DNA of 34,796 nucleotides. Source: Opacimonas sp040514355. GTDB lineage: Bacteria > Pseudomonadota > Gammaproteobacteria > Enterobacterales > Alteromonadaceae. Below the pieces are notes generated by a model. That model did not search any database, was not told the DNA's origin, and saw nothing but the letters and a program-made list of their open reading frames with translations. The position numbers were made by a program, and so were the translations under genes. The number at the start of each line of letters is the position of its first letter. Within the stretch, counting starts at the first letter, position 1. This document shows positions 24,948-32,256 of this stretch, in pieces. The stretch is taken from positions 1 to 34,796 of the forward strand of contig JBEVCF010000053.1 of the NCBI GenBank assembly GCA_040514355.1, read 5' to 3'.

Positions 24948-25574
24948 TTAAAAGTAGCGCGGTACTTTACTGATATAGCGCTGATATTCTTCGTTGTACA
25001 TATCATTGAGAAACGTTTCCTCAAGGGCAATTTGTATACGTAACGCGACCAAACCAACGATGAGGCATACCAAAGAGAAAATATTTGGCCAAGCCATGAA
25101 AAATCCAAACTGCGAGCATGCAACTCCAATATAAGATGGATTGCGGCTTCTTGCATACAACAAGCGCGTTACCAAACCAGGTTTACTTTCCTCATCGACA
25201 CCACTGCGCCAAGCTTCGTCTAGGATAAAGTTACAATAGATAGTTAAAGAAAAGCCCAACAGCATCAAGATAGCACCGACAAATTGTACGACAGGATGTA
25301 ACAGGTCGGTGAACACGAAAAGATATTTCGCCACACTTGGCTCAAAGGCGTACCACATACACATCAGCCAAATAGCAACCCGAAATACTCGAAAAATGAC
25401 ATGGTTCCACCAGTGTAAGGAATGTTTCTTACCCATATTGACGAGTGATGCATCACATTGCTGTGAACCTCGGAGTTTGATAATGATGGTATAAAACACA
25501 GCGACAATGGAGTAAAATGTTGCTAAGAAATATGCGATGAATTGTTGAAATGCGTCTTGCTGTAGTGGTTCCAT
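24948..25574 (-). CDS. ICMT/PEMT-like integral membrane methyltransferase
   Basis: This 208-residue polytopic membrane protein resembles the isoprenylcysteine carboxyl methyltransferase / phospholipid methyltransferase group. The C-terminal SAM-binding core is visible as ARSRNPSYIGVACSQFGFF, followed by the two-glutamate EETFLNDMYNEEYQRYISKVPRYF pattern typical of these enzymes. About five membrane helices precede and separate these motifs. Its substrate in bacteria is unknown; a lipid or a small isoprenoid acid is possible. The ATG at 25574 has GAGGG seven bases upstream. An open extension to 25874 would run over the divergent pseudouridine synthase gene and is rejected. Confidence 0.75.
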   Translation of the reverse strand: MEPLQQDAFQQFIAYFLATFYSIVAVFYTIIIKLRGSQQCDASLVNMGKKHSLHWWNHVIFRVFRVAIWLMCMWYAFEPSVAKYLFVFTDLLHPVVQFVGAILMLLGFSLTIYCNFILDEAWRSGVDEESKPGLVTRLLYARSRNPSYIGVACSQFGFFMAWPNIFSLVCLIVGLVALRIQIALEETFLNDMYNEEYQRYISKVPRYF

Positions 25575-25680
25575 GATGTATCCCTCATGCATCTGCACGT
25601 GTTGTGTATTGTAAAAGTACATCCCACATCCCCATTTAAACATATAAACAGCAATATTGATAAATACAAATGGCAAAAGA

Positions 25681-26418
25681 ATGGCAACTACGACTAAAAG
25701 GTTAAATAAATATATTAGTGATACCGGCTTCTGCTCTAGACGCGAAGCGGATAAGTTGATCGGCACGGGTGAGGTATTGGTCAATGGCCAAACGCCAGAA
25801 TTAGGCACCAAAATTGGACCCAATGATACGGTAACTGTGCGAGGTAAAATCATACAAGCTGTGGCAGAAGACAAATCCGATCGCGTCTACATCGCTTATC
25901 ACAAACCCGTCGGCATCACCTGCACAACGGAAAAACACGTCAAAGGGAATATTGTAGATGCAGTCGGTTTTGAACAACGTATTTTCCCCATCGGCAGACT
26001 CGATAAACCCTCAGAAGGTCTGATCTTATTGACCAGTGATGGTGATATTGTAAACAAGATATTACGTGCCGAAAATGCCCATGACAAGCTTTATCGGGTC
26101 ACTGTCAACAAACCGATTAACGCGAAATTCATCAAAACTATGAGTAGCGGGGTACCGATCTTAAATACCGTTACCAAACCTTGTAAAGTAGAACAAAAAG
26201 GAAAATTTGCGTTTGACATTACGCTTACACAAGGTTTAAACCGTCAAATTAGACGCATGTGTGAGTATTGTGGTTATGATGTAAAACGTTTGGTACGTAC
26301 CAGGATCATGCATCTGACTCTACAAGGGCTTAAAGTTGGACAGTGGCGTCACCTCACTGAATCCGAACTCGCCGAACTTAACCGCGCTGTTGCTACATCG
26401 AGTAAGACTGCAATCTAG
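25681..26418 (+). CDS. rluF: 23S rRNA pseudouridine synthase RluF
   Basis: RluF makes pseudouridine at 23S rRNA position 2604. The protein has 245 residues. An N-terminal S4 RNA-binding domain (RLNKYISDTGFCSRREADK) is followed by the RsuA-type catalytic core with Asp108 in PIGRLDKPSEGL. GLNRQIRRMCEYCGYDVKRLVRTRIMH (read in two blocks) matches RluF specifically. E. coli RluF is about 290 residues because of a longer C-terminal tail. The ATG at 25681 starts just before the S4 domain; an in-frame TTG at 25657 is less likely. Its 3' end overlaps the convergent MATE gene by 26 bases. Confidence 0.9.
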   Translation: MATTTKRLNKYISDTGFCSRREADKLIGTGEVLVNGQTPELGTKIGPNDTVTVRGKIIQAVAEDKSDRVYIAYHKPVGITCTTEKHVKGNIVDAVGFEQRIFPIGRLDKPSEGLILLTSDGDIVNKILRAENAHDKLYRVTVNKPINAKFIKTMSSGVPILNTVTKPCKVEQKGKFAFDITLTQGLNRQIRRMCEYCGYDVKRLVRTRIMHLTLQGLKVGQWRHLTESELAELNRAVATSSKTAI

Positions 26419-27745
26419 TTCGGTGTAAGTAATGAATACGTCCGTAAAAACATACCGCTCCTGTGGTTAAACCAACAATAATCCCAATCCAAAATCCATG
26501 TACCCCCATGGCAGGTCTGAGTGTATCGGTTAAGGCTAATAAATAGCCAAGTGGTAGCCCGACAACCCAATAACTAAATAAAGATAAACCAAATAACCAC
26601 TGGGTATCAGCATAACCCCTTAAGGCATTAGCCAAAACCACACCGATCGCATCTGATATTTGAAATAATGCACCCAGAAATAAAACAGAGACGGCGAGGA
26701 CAATAACCTCGCTTTCAGTGCTATACAATTGAGCAATGGGTTTAGCGGTTAAAATAGTAAAACTCGCAGTCACGACAGCGACAGCAGTCGTCATCATCAT
26801 AGCCACTTGGATCGTGAGACGGCATGACGCATATTCTTTGCGCCCATATTCGTAGCCAATACGGATAGCTGCTGCCATGCCAATGCTCAAAGGAAACATG
26901 AATACCAAAGAAGAAAAGTTGAGCGCGATTTGATGAGCCGCAACTTGGGTGGCACCCATCGGTGCCAGTAATAAAGCAATAATAGCGAATAATGTCACTT
27001 CTGTGAGTAATGTAAACGCAACGGGTAGGCCTATCTTGAGGATGGACATAAAACTAGCTAAGTTGATGTTGTGTTTGTGGCGAAACAATTCATATTTGTG
27101 CATCGTTGTACTGAACATGCTGTACCACAAGGTCGCGATGGCCATTGCGCACCATACCAGCATGGTCGCTAAACCACATCCAGCTCCCCCCATTTCAGGT
27201 ATGGGGCCCCAACCGTAAATAAAGATTGCATTAGCTGGAATATTGACGACTAAACCGATACCGACAATGATCATAGATGGGCGGGTCAACGAGAGTCCTT
27301 CACATGTTTGACGTAACGCTTGATACAAGGCCAGGGCAGGCATAGCAAAAAGCAAATACACCAAATAATCGTACACAATAGGATAAATATCTTCTGTTAC
27401 CCCAAACAAATCTAAAATGTTAGGTAAAACAACAATAAAGCCCACTGCGCTTATGCCAAGACTGACCAATATGATCACGCCGTGTAATACCGTGGTTTGA
27501 ATTTGAGTCATTTCACGGCGACTTTGGTAACCCGATATGAGTGGTATCAAGGCCATCGCCACACCTTGCAAAAAAAACATAATGGGATTTGCAACACTGG
27601 TCCCGATGGCGACGGCGGCCATATCCCGTGTGCCATAACGACCTGCCATCACTGTATCCGCCACGCCCATCAACATGCCGGTTAACAATGCGATATACAA
27701 CGGCCATGCTAAATGTAACAAACGTTTGAATTGGTCTAAACGCAC
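26393..27745 (-). CDS. MATE-family multidrug efflux transporter (NorM-like)
   Basis: This 450-residue inner-membrane protein has about twelve helices in two homologous halves, as in NorM-type Na+ or H+ coupled drug exporters. Typical segments are LAWPLYIALLTGMLMGVADTVMAGRYG at the N-terminus (read in two blocks), QGVAMALIPLISGYQ, and in the second half AHQIALNFSSLVFMFPLSIGMAAAIRIG. The start is a GTG at 27745 with AGGTG four bases upstream; there is no ATG near the first helix. It is divergent from the 2-oxoacid dehydrogenase operon and overlaps rluF tail to tail. The substrate cannot be read from the sequence. Confidence 0.9.
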   Translation of the reverse strand: MRLDQFKRLLHLAWPLYIALLTGMLMGVADTVMAGRYGTRDMAAVAIGTSVANPIMFFLQGVAMALIPLISGYQSRREMTQIQTTVLHGVIILVSLGISAVGFIVVLPNILDLFGVTEDIYPIVYDYLVYLLFAMPALALYQALRQTCEGLSLTRPSMIIVGIGLVVNIPANAIFIYGWGPIPEMGGAGCGLATMLVWCAMAIATLWYSMFSTTMHKYELFRHKHNINLASFMSILKIGLPVAFTLLTEVTLFAIIALLLAPMGATQVAAHQIALNFSSLVFMFPLSIGMAAAIRIGYEYGRKEYASCRLTIQVAMMMTTAVAVVTASFTILTAKPIAQLYSTESEVIVLAVSVLFLGALFQISDAIGVVLANALRGYADTQWLFGLSLFSYWVVGLPLGYLLALTDTLRPAMGVHGFWIGIIVGLTTGAVCFYGRIHYLHRTRLQSYSM

Positions 27746-27837
27746 AGAGCACCTATCAAAAAATTAGGATAAAACACATAAATTGCCGTCGCAGAATGAA
27801 ATAAATGTCCTAAGGATTGTTAAAGATTTTTATAAAT

Positions 27838-27867
27838 TTGGAATACGTTCATTAGCAAATTTATATA
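27838..27867 (+). promoter_or_regulatory. Possible promoter of the 2-oxoacid dehydrogenase operon
   Basis: TTGGAA (27838-27843) and TATATA (27862-27867) are 18 bases apart in an AT-rich 162-base spacer between the divergent MATE and E1-alpha genes. The start would lie about 35 bases before the E1-alpha ATG. Several other AT-rich hexamers are present, so the choice is tentative. Confidence 0.35.
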
Positions 27868-27907
27868 GACTTATTAACATATTTATAACGTTATTTGGGA
27901 CTACGTT

Positions 27908-29098
27908 ATGGCTGACGTTAATGAGCGTAATCATATTGCTCACATCAACACGACGCAAGCAGTAAATATTATTACGCAAGGCTTGTTAGATATACCCATG
28001 CTACAACTACTCGATGCCGACGGCAAGATTATGGCACAGCAATCCGAACAATGGGATAGCGCAACTGCAGTGCGTATTTTTCATGCAATGCAATACACGC
28101 GTTTGCTCGACGAACGCATGGTCAATGCGCAGCGCCAAGGCCGGATCAGTTTTTACTTGGCTTGTACCGGAGAAGAGGCTGCAGTAGTAGGGGCAACGGC
28201 AGGCTGTGAAGCACAAGATATGATCATGTCACAATACCGTGAGCAAGGTGCACTGGTATATCGAGGCTACAAAACATCACAGTTCATGGACCAATTATTT
28301 AGTAATGTACTCGACCCCAATAAAGGTCGTCAAATGCCCATTCACTACGGCGACAAAACACTGAACTTTATGACTGTGTCTTCTCCCTTAGGAACACAGA
28401 TCCCGCAAGCCGCTGGCTATGCTTATGGTCAACGTATGGCTGGGCAAGATGCAATTACACTGTGTTTCTTTGGTGAAGGCGCAGCATCGGAAGGGGACTT
28501 TCATGCGGGTTTAAATATGGCCGCGGTGTTGCATTGTCCCACTATCTTTTTTTGTCGCAATAACGGTTATGCCATTTCTACTCCTACACGTGAACAGTTT
28601 GCAGGTGATGGTATTGCCTCTCGTGGCATTGGTTATGGTGTGCCAACTATCAGAGTTGATGGTAACGATGCATTAGCGGTCTATACGGCGACTCGCACCG
28701 CTCGTGCGCTCGCCCTAAAAGAATCTTGTCCGGTGTTAATTGAAGCCATGACCTATCGCTTGGCCGCACATTCCACCTCTGATGATCCTGCTAGTTATCG
28801 CAGTGCAGAAGAAGAAGCCAAATGGCAAGCCAAAGATCCACTGGCACGCTTACAAAAATACCTACTGCTTAATGACTTGATTGAGCAAACAGACATTGAT
28901 GCATATCTAGAGGCAACACGCGCAGAGATCTTGCGCGAGGTCAAACGGGCAGAAAAAGCACCCAAAGCCCCAATAGACGATTTATTTAATGATGTTTATG
29001 CAACTCCACCTATGCATTTGCAACAGCAATTAGCGTCATTAAAGTCACACATTGCCGCGCATCCTGCTGTCTATCCGACGGCTAAAGGAGATGCATAA
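27908..29098 (+). CDS. 2-oxoacid dehydrogenase E1 component, alpha subunit (branched-chain type)
   Basis: This thiamine-diphosphate-dependent decarboxylase subunit has 396 residues. The ThDP motif begins GEGAASEGD at 189 and ends RNN at 217-219, as in branched-chain E1-alpha. MSQYREQGALVYRGY, the pocket GRQMPIHYG and the phosphorylation-loop-like YRLAAHSTSDDPASYRS match BCKDH rather than the pyruvate enzyme. With E1-beta and E2 it would convert valine-, leucine- or isoleucine-derived 2-oxoacids to acyl-CoA. The E1-alpha stop is directly followed by the E1-beta ATG. Its substrate range is inferred from family resemblance only. Confidence 0.9.
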   Translation: MADVNERNHIAHINTTQAVNIITQGLLDIPMLQLLDADGKIMAQQSEQWDSATAVRIFHAMQYTRLLDERMVNAQRQGRISFYLACTGEEAAVVGATAGCEAQDMIMSQYREQGALVYRGYKTSQFMDQLFSNVLDPNKGRQMPIHYGDKTLNFMTVSSPLGTQIPQAAGYAYGQRMAGQDAITLCFFGEGAASEGDFHAGLNMAAVLHCPTIFFCRNNGYAISTPTREQFAGDGIASRGIGYGVPTIRVDGNDALAVYTATRTARALALKESCPVLIEAMTYRLAAHSTSDDPASYRSAEEEAKWQAKDPLARLQKYLLLNDLIEQTDIDAYLEATRAEILREVKRAEKAPKAPIDDLFNDVYATPPMHLQQQLASLKSHIAAHPAVYPTAKGDA

Positions 29099-30076
29099 AT
29101 GCCCCAGATGAATTTATTACAAGCCATCAATCATGCATTGATCACCGCCATGCAAGCAGATGACAAGGTATTTGTATTAGGTGAAGATGTTGGTCATTTT
29201 GGTGGTGTGTTCCGAGCAACCAGTCATCTCCAAGAACAATTTGGTGCCAAGAGGTGCTTTAACACTCCTTTGGTTGAGCAGGGGATCATAGGCTTTGCTA
29301 ACGGCATGGCCGCACAAGGGTGTAAACCGGTAGCTGAGATTCAATTTGGTGATTATATTTATCCGGCATTTGATCAAATCGTCAATGAAACAGCCAAGTT
29401 CCGCTATCGCTCTGGTGGCCAGTTCAATTGTGGTGGCTTAACTATTCGCACGCCATACGGCGGTGGAATTGCGGGTGGGCATTACCATTCTCAATCACCA
29501 GAGGGTTTCTTTGCCCATGTACCTGGGCTAAAAGTCGTGATACCACGCAATCCTTACAACGCTAAAGGCTTGTTGTTAAGTGCGATCAGAGAGCCAGATC
29601 CTGTAATATTTTTTGAACCCAAACGCCTTTACCGCGCAGCTGTTGGCGAGGTACCTGAAGATGATTATATGTTACCCCTTGGCCGTGCTGAGGTTGTCCA
29701 AACGGGGAGCGATGTCACATTACTCGCATGGGGTGCACAAGTTGAGATTATTGAACACGCTGCACAAAGTGCAGCTGATGAAGGCATCTTATGTGAAGTC
29801 ATCGATTTGCAATCCATCATGCCTTGGGACGTCGAAACCGTTGCAAACTCGGTACGTAAAACGGGGCGCTTACTGATCAATCATGAAGCACCACTCACCG
29901 CTGGCTTTGCTGCAGAAATTGCGGCGACGATTCAGGCGGAATGTTTCTTATCACTTGAGGCACCTATTGCCAGAGTGTGTGGTTATGACACGCCTTATCC
30001 TTTAGTGCATGAAAAAGAATACATGCCTGATGCACTCAAAACACATGCGGCTATTATGGCCACGATCAACTATTAG
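29099..30076 (+). CDS. 2-oxoacid dehydrogenase E1 component, beta subunit (branched-chain type)
   Basis: This 325-residue transketolase-like beta subunit pairs with the E1-alpha immediately upstream (zero bases between stop and ATG, AAAGGAG ribosome binding site inside the alpha 3' end). Landmarks are VFVLGEDVGHFGGVFRAT, NTPLVEQGIIGFANGMA, AEIQFGDYIYPAFDQIVNE and IPRNPYNAKGLLLSAIREPDP. The C-terminal transketolase domain includes INHEAPLTAGFAAEIAA and RVCGYDTPYP. These match the branched-chain E1-beta form. Confidence 0.93.
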   Translation: MPQMNLLQAINHALITAMQADDKVFVLGEDVGHFGGVFRATSHLQEQFGAKRCFNTPLVEQGIIGFANGMAAQGCKPVAEIQFGDYIYPAFDQIVNETAKFRYRSGGQFNCGGLTIRTPYGGGIAGGHYHSQSPEGFFAHVPGLKVVIPRNPYNAKGLLLSAIREPDPVIFFEPKRLYRAAVGEVPEDDYMLPLGRAEVVQTGSDVTLLAWGAQVEIIEHAAQSAADEGILCEVIDLQSIMPWDVETVANSVRKTGRLLINHEAPLTAGFAAEIAATIQAECFLSLEAPIARVCGYDTPYPLVHEKEYMPDALKTHAAIMATINY

Positions 30077-30085
30077 GAAACAACG

Positions 30086-31345
30086 ATGCAAGAATTTATT
30101 TTACCTGATATTGGAGAAGGTATTGTTGAGTGTGAATTACTTGAATGGTTAGTTGAAGAAGGTCAGAGTATAACCGAGGATGAACCCGTGGCTGAGGTTA
30201 TGACAGACAAAGCAACCGTCCAGATTCCCGCTATGTATAGTGGTGTAGTAAAAAAACTGCACTATAAAATAGGCGATATTGCCAAGGTACATGCGCCACT
30301 CTTCGCGATGGAAGTGGCTCATGATGATCTTGGCGACGTCAGTGCAAACGCTGCAATGAACACCACGCCAATGGCATCTAAAAAACTCCCGCAAACACAG
30401 TCAAATAAGATCACTGAGACGATATCCGTCGCAGCACAGTCGAATTCAGATATTCATCATGCTTCACCCAATGGACGTGCGCTAGCCAGTCCCGCGGTAC
30501 GACGTTTTGCTAAAGAACAGGGCATTGATATCCAAACTGTAAGCGGTAGCGGTAAAAAGGGGCGGGTATTGCGCGAGGATATCATTGCATTGCAACATAA
30601 GGCGCATTCCAGCCAAGCACAATTATCATCAACCACAACGGATATAACAGTAGAGCCTCTGCGTGGAATGAAACTGGCCATGGCCAAGCAAATGAAGACA
30701 TCCGTGCAAACTATCCCGCATTTTACAGTGAGTGATGAGTGTGAAATGGATGCATTGTTGGCGCTAAAGGATGCACTCAAACCAGAGTTTGCCATAGCGG
30801 ATATTAAGTTGACTACGTTGCCATTTATGGTCAAAGCGCTATCGCTCGCACTGCAACAACATCCAATTATCAACAGTCAAGTCTCTGCTGATGAAACCGA
30901 AATTCACTATCATCATCAGCATAACATTGGGTTTGCTGTCGACACGCCACAGGGTCTATTAGTACCGAATATCAAAGATGTTGCCAATAAATCAATCCAT
31001 GACATTGCCACTACCATCCAAGACTTAATTCAGCGTGCGCAACAGGGGCAATTACAAAAATCTGAGCTAGAGGGCGGTACGATTACCATTTCTAACATTG
31101 GTCCAATCGGTGGGTTGATTGCCACACCGGTCATCAATCATCCTGAAGTAGCGATAGTCGCCTTAGGTAAAATGCAAACATTGCCACGGTTCGACGAGGA
31201 CGGTGCGGTCGTTGCCAAAACAATCATGCCCATTTGTTGGTCAGGTGATCATCGTATCATTGACGGTGCGACCATGGTGCGCTTTGCTAATACGTGGATA
31301 GAGTATCTGCAAACGCCAATAAAAATGTTATCGCAATTGCGATAA
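30086..31345 (+). CDS. 2-oxoacid dehydrogenase E2, lipoyl acyltransferase (branched-chain type)
   Basis: This 419-residue dihydrolipoamide acyltransferase forms the core of the complex. It has one N-terminal lipoyl domain with the lipoylated Lys42 in MTDKATVQIP. A Ser/Gln/Thr-rich linker follows, then a peripheral-subunit-binding domain at about 134-168 (ASPAVRRFAKEQGID ... GKKGRVLREDI). The catalytic domain closes with His389 and Asp393 in SGDHRIIDGA. It follows E1-beta by 9 bases, with AGGA overlapping the previous stop. No E3 (dihydrolipoamide dehydrogenase) gene is present in the window, so the complex would borrow E3 from elsewhere. The stop codon lies inside a perfect 20-base palindrome. 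Confidence 0.93.
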   Translation: MQEFILPDIGEGIVECELLEWLVEEGQSITEDEPVAEVMTDKATVQIPAMYSGVVKKLHYKIGDIAKVHAPLFAMEVAHDDLGDVSANAAMNTTPMASKKLPQTQSNKITETISVAAQSNSDIHHASPNGRALASPAVRRFAKEQGIDIQTVSGSGKKGRVLREDIIALQHKAHSSQAQLSSTTTDITVEPLRGMKLAMAKQMKTSVQTIPHFTVSDECEMDALLALKDALKPEFAIADIKLTTLPFMVKALSLALQQHPIINSQVSADETEIHYHHQHNIGFAVDTPQGLLVPNIKDVANKSIHDIATTIQDLIQRAQQGQLQKSELEGGTITISNIGPIGGLIATPVINHPEVAIVALGKMQTLPRFDEDGAVVAKTIMPICWSGDHRIIDGATMVRFANTWIEYLQTPIKMLSQLR

Positions 31346-31346
31346 C
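31327..31346. repeat. Perfect 20-base palindrome spanning the E2 stop codon
   Basis: GTTATCGCAA (31327-31336) is followed directly by its exact reverse complement TTGCGATAAC (31337-31346). After one mismatch the symmetry resumes for two more pairs. It covers the last five E2 codons and the stop. It could be a dyad protein-binding site or the first arm of a termination region. Confidence 0.6.
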
Positions 31347-31351
31347 TTTGA

Positions 31352-31381
31352 GCTCTATCATACATCGGGGTATGATAGAGC
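31352..31381 (+). terminator. Hairpin between the E2 gene and rlmJ, probable terminator
   Basis: GCTCTATCATAC (31352-31363) pairs perfectly with GTATGATAGAGC (31370-31381) around a 6-base loop. It is followed by CTTGTTT, a weak T tract. It lies 6 bases after the E2 stop and 24 bases before rlmJ, so it may end the dehydrogenase transcript or form part of the rlmJ leader. Confidence 0.6.
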
Positions 31382-31404
31382 CTTGTTTACTCATACGTTC
31401 TTTT

Positions 31405-32253
31405 ATGCTTAGTTATCAACACGCGTATCACATCGGCAACCACGCCGATATCATCAAACACCTTATCTTACAAAGTGTCCTGCAGAAGCTGCAACAAAAA
31501 GCCAAACCTTTCACCTGCATTGATACCCATGCTGGCGAGGGAGTCTACGCAGTCAATACAGACCCGTCACCACAACATAACGAATACCAAACGGGGATTG
31601 CTCCACTGTTGCAGGGGGACTTTGACAGTGAATTGTTAAATACTTGGCAGGCACAGCTGCACGCTCACTTTGCTAAGGGCCAGCTACCGGGTAGTCCTTG
31701 GTATATAGCGATGGCTATGCGCGAGACTGATCAGGCGCATTTAGTTGAACTGCATCCTCAAGCCTATGAAGCACTGACCCATAATATTGACTTACCTAAT
31801 TTACATACTTACTGCGAAGATAGTTTTAAAGCCTTACGTCGTTTGGTCCCTCCGCTGCACCGTCGCGGTATGGTGCTGATCGATCCACCTTATGAAGACA
31901 GGTTTGAATATCAGTTAGTGTCCGAGGCTGTTACGCAGGCTTTGCAAAAATGGGCGACCGCGAGTTTCTTGGTTTGGTATCCGCTGTTGAGTCAACGCAG
32001 TAAACAAAAGTCGGGGTTAAGTGAGCAAATGGTGAGTGAATTAAGTACAAGTGAGTGTAAATCAGTCGCAGATTTTAGGCTCACTATTGCGACTAAAGAT
32101 ACCGCTGACATTGGCATGTATGGTTCGGGTATGTTGTGTATCAATCTGCCTTATGGGTGTTTTGAAGCGATCCGTGATGCGCTACAAGAGTTGGTGTCCA
32201 CGTTGGGTCAAAACGTGAATATTTCAGCCACATGGCTTAGAGAACCAGACTAA
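31405..32253 (+). CDS. rlmJ: 23S rRNA (adenine-2030 N6)-methyltransferase RlmJ
   Basis: RlmJ methylates A2030 of 23S rRNA using SAM. From the ATG at 31405 it has 282 residues (E. coli 280). The N-terminus MLSYQHAYHIGNHADIIKH is nearly diagnostic. IDTHAGEGVYAV is the SAM-binding motif, and DPPYE at 160-164 is the catalytic N6-adenine methyltransferase motif. A longer open frame to 31294 runs back through the E2 gene and the hairpin and is rejected. No clear ribosome binding site is visible. The kinase gene starts 3 bases after its stop. Confidence 0.95.
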   Translation: MLSYQHAYHIGNHADIIKHLILQSVLQKLQQKAKPFTCIDTHAGEGVYAVNTDPSPQHNEYQTGIAPLLQGDFDSELLNTWQAQLHAHFAKGQLPGSPWYIAMAMRETDQAHLVELHPQAYEALTHNIDLPNLHTYCEDSFKALRRLVPPLHRRGMVLIDPPYEDRFEYQLVSEAVTQALQKWATASFLVWYPLLSQRSKQKSGLSEQMVSELSTSECKSVADFRLTIATKDTADIGMYGSGMLCINLPYGCFEAIRDALQELVSTLGQNVNISATWLREPD

Positions 32254-32256
32254 ACC

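Noticed and set aside
25575..25874. N-terminal extension of the membrane methyltransferase by 100 residues
   Set aside because: It would overlap the start of rluF, whereas the internal ATG at 25574 has a well-placed GAGGG and begins at the family's usual N-terminus.
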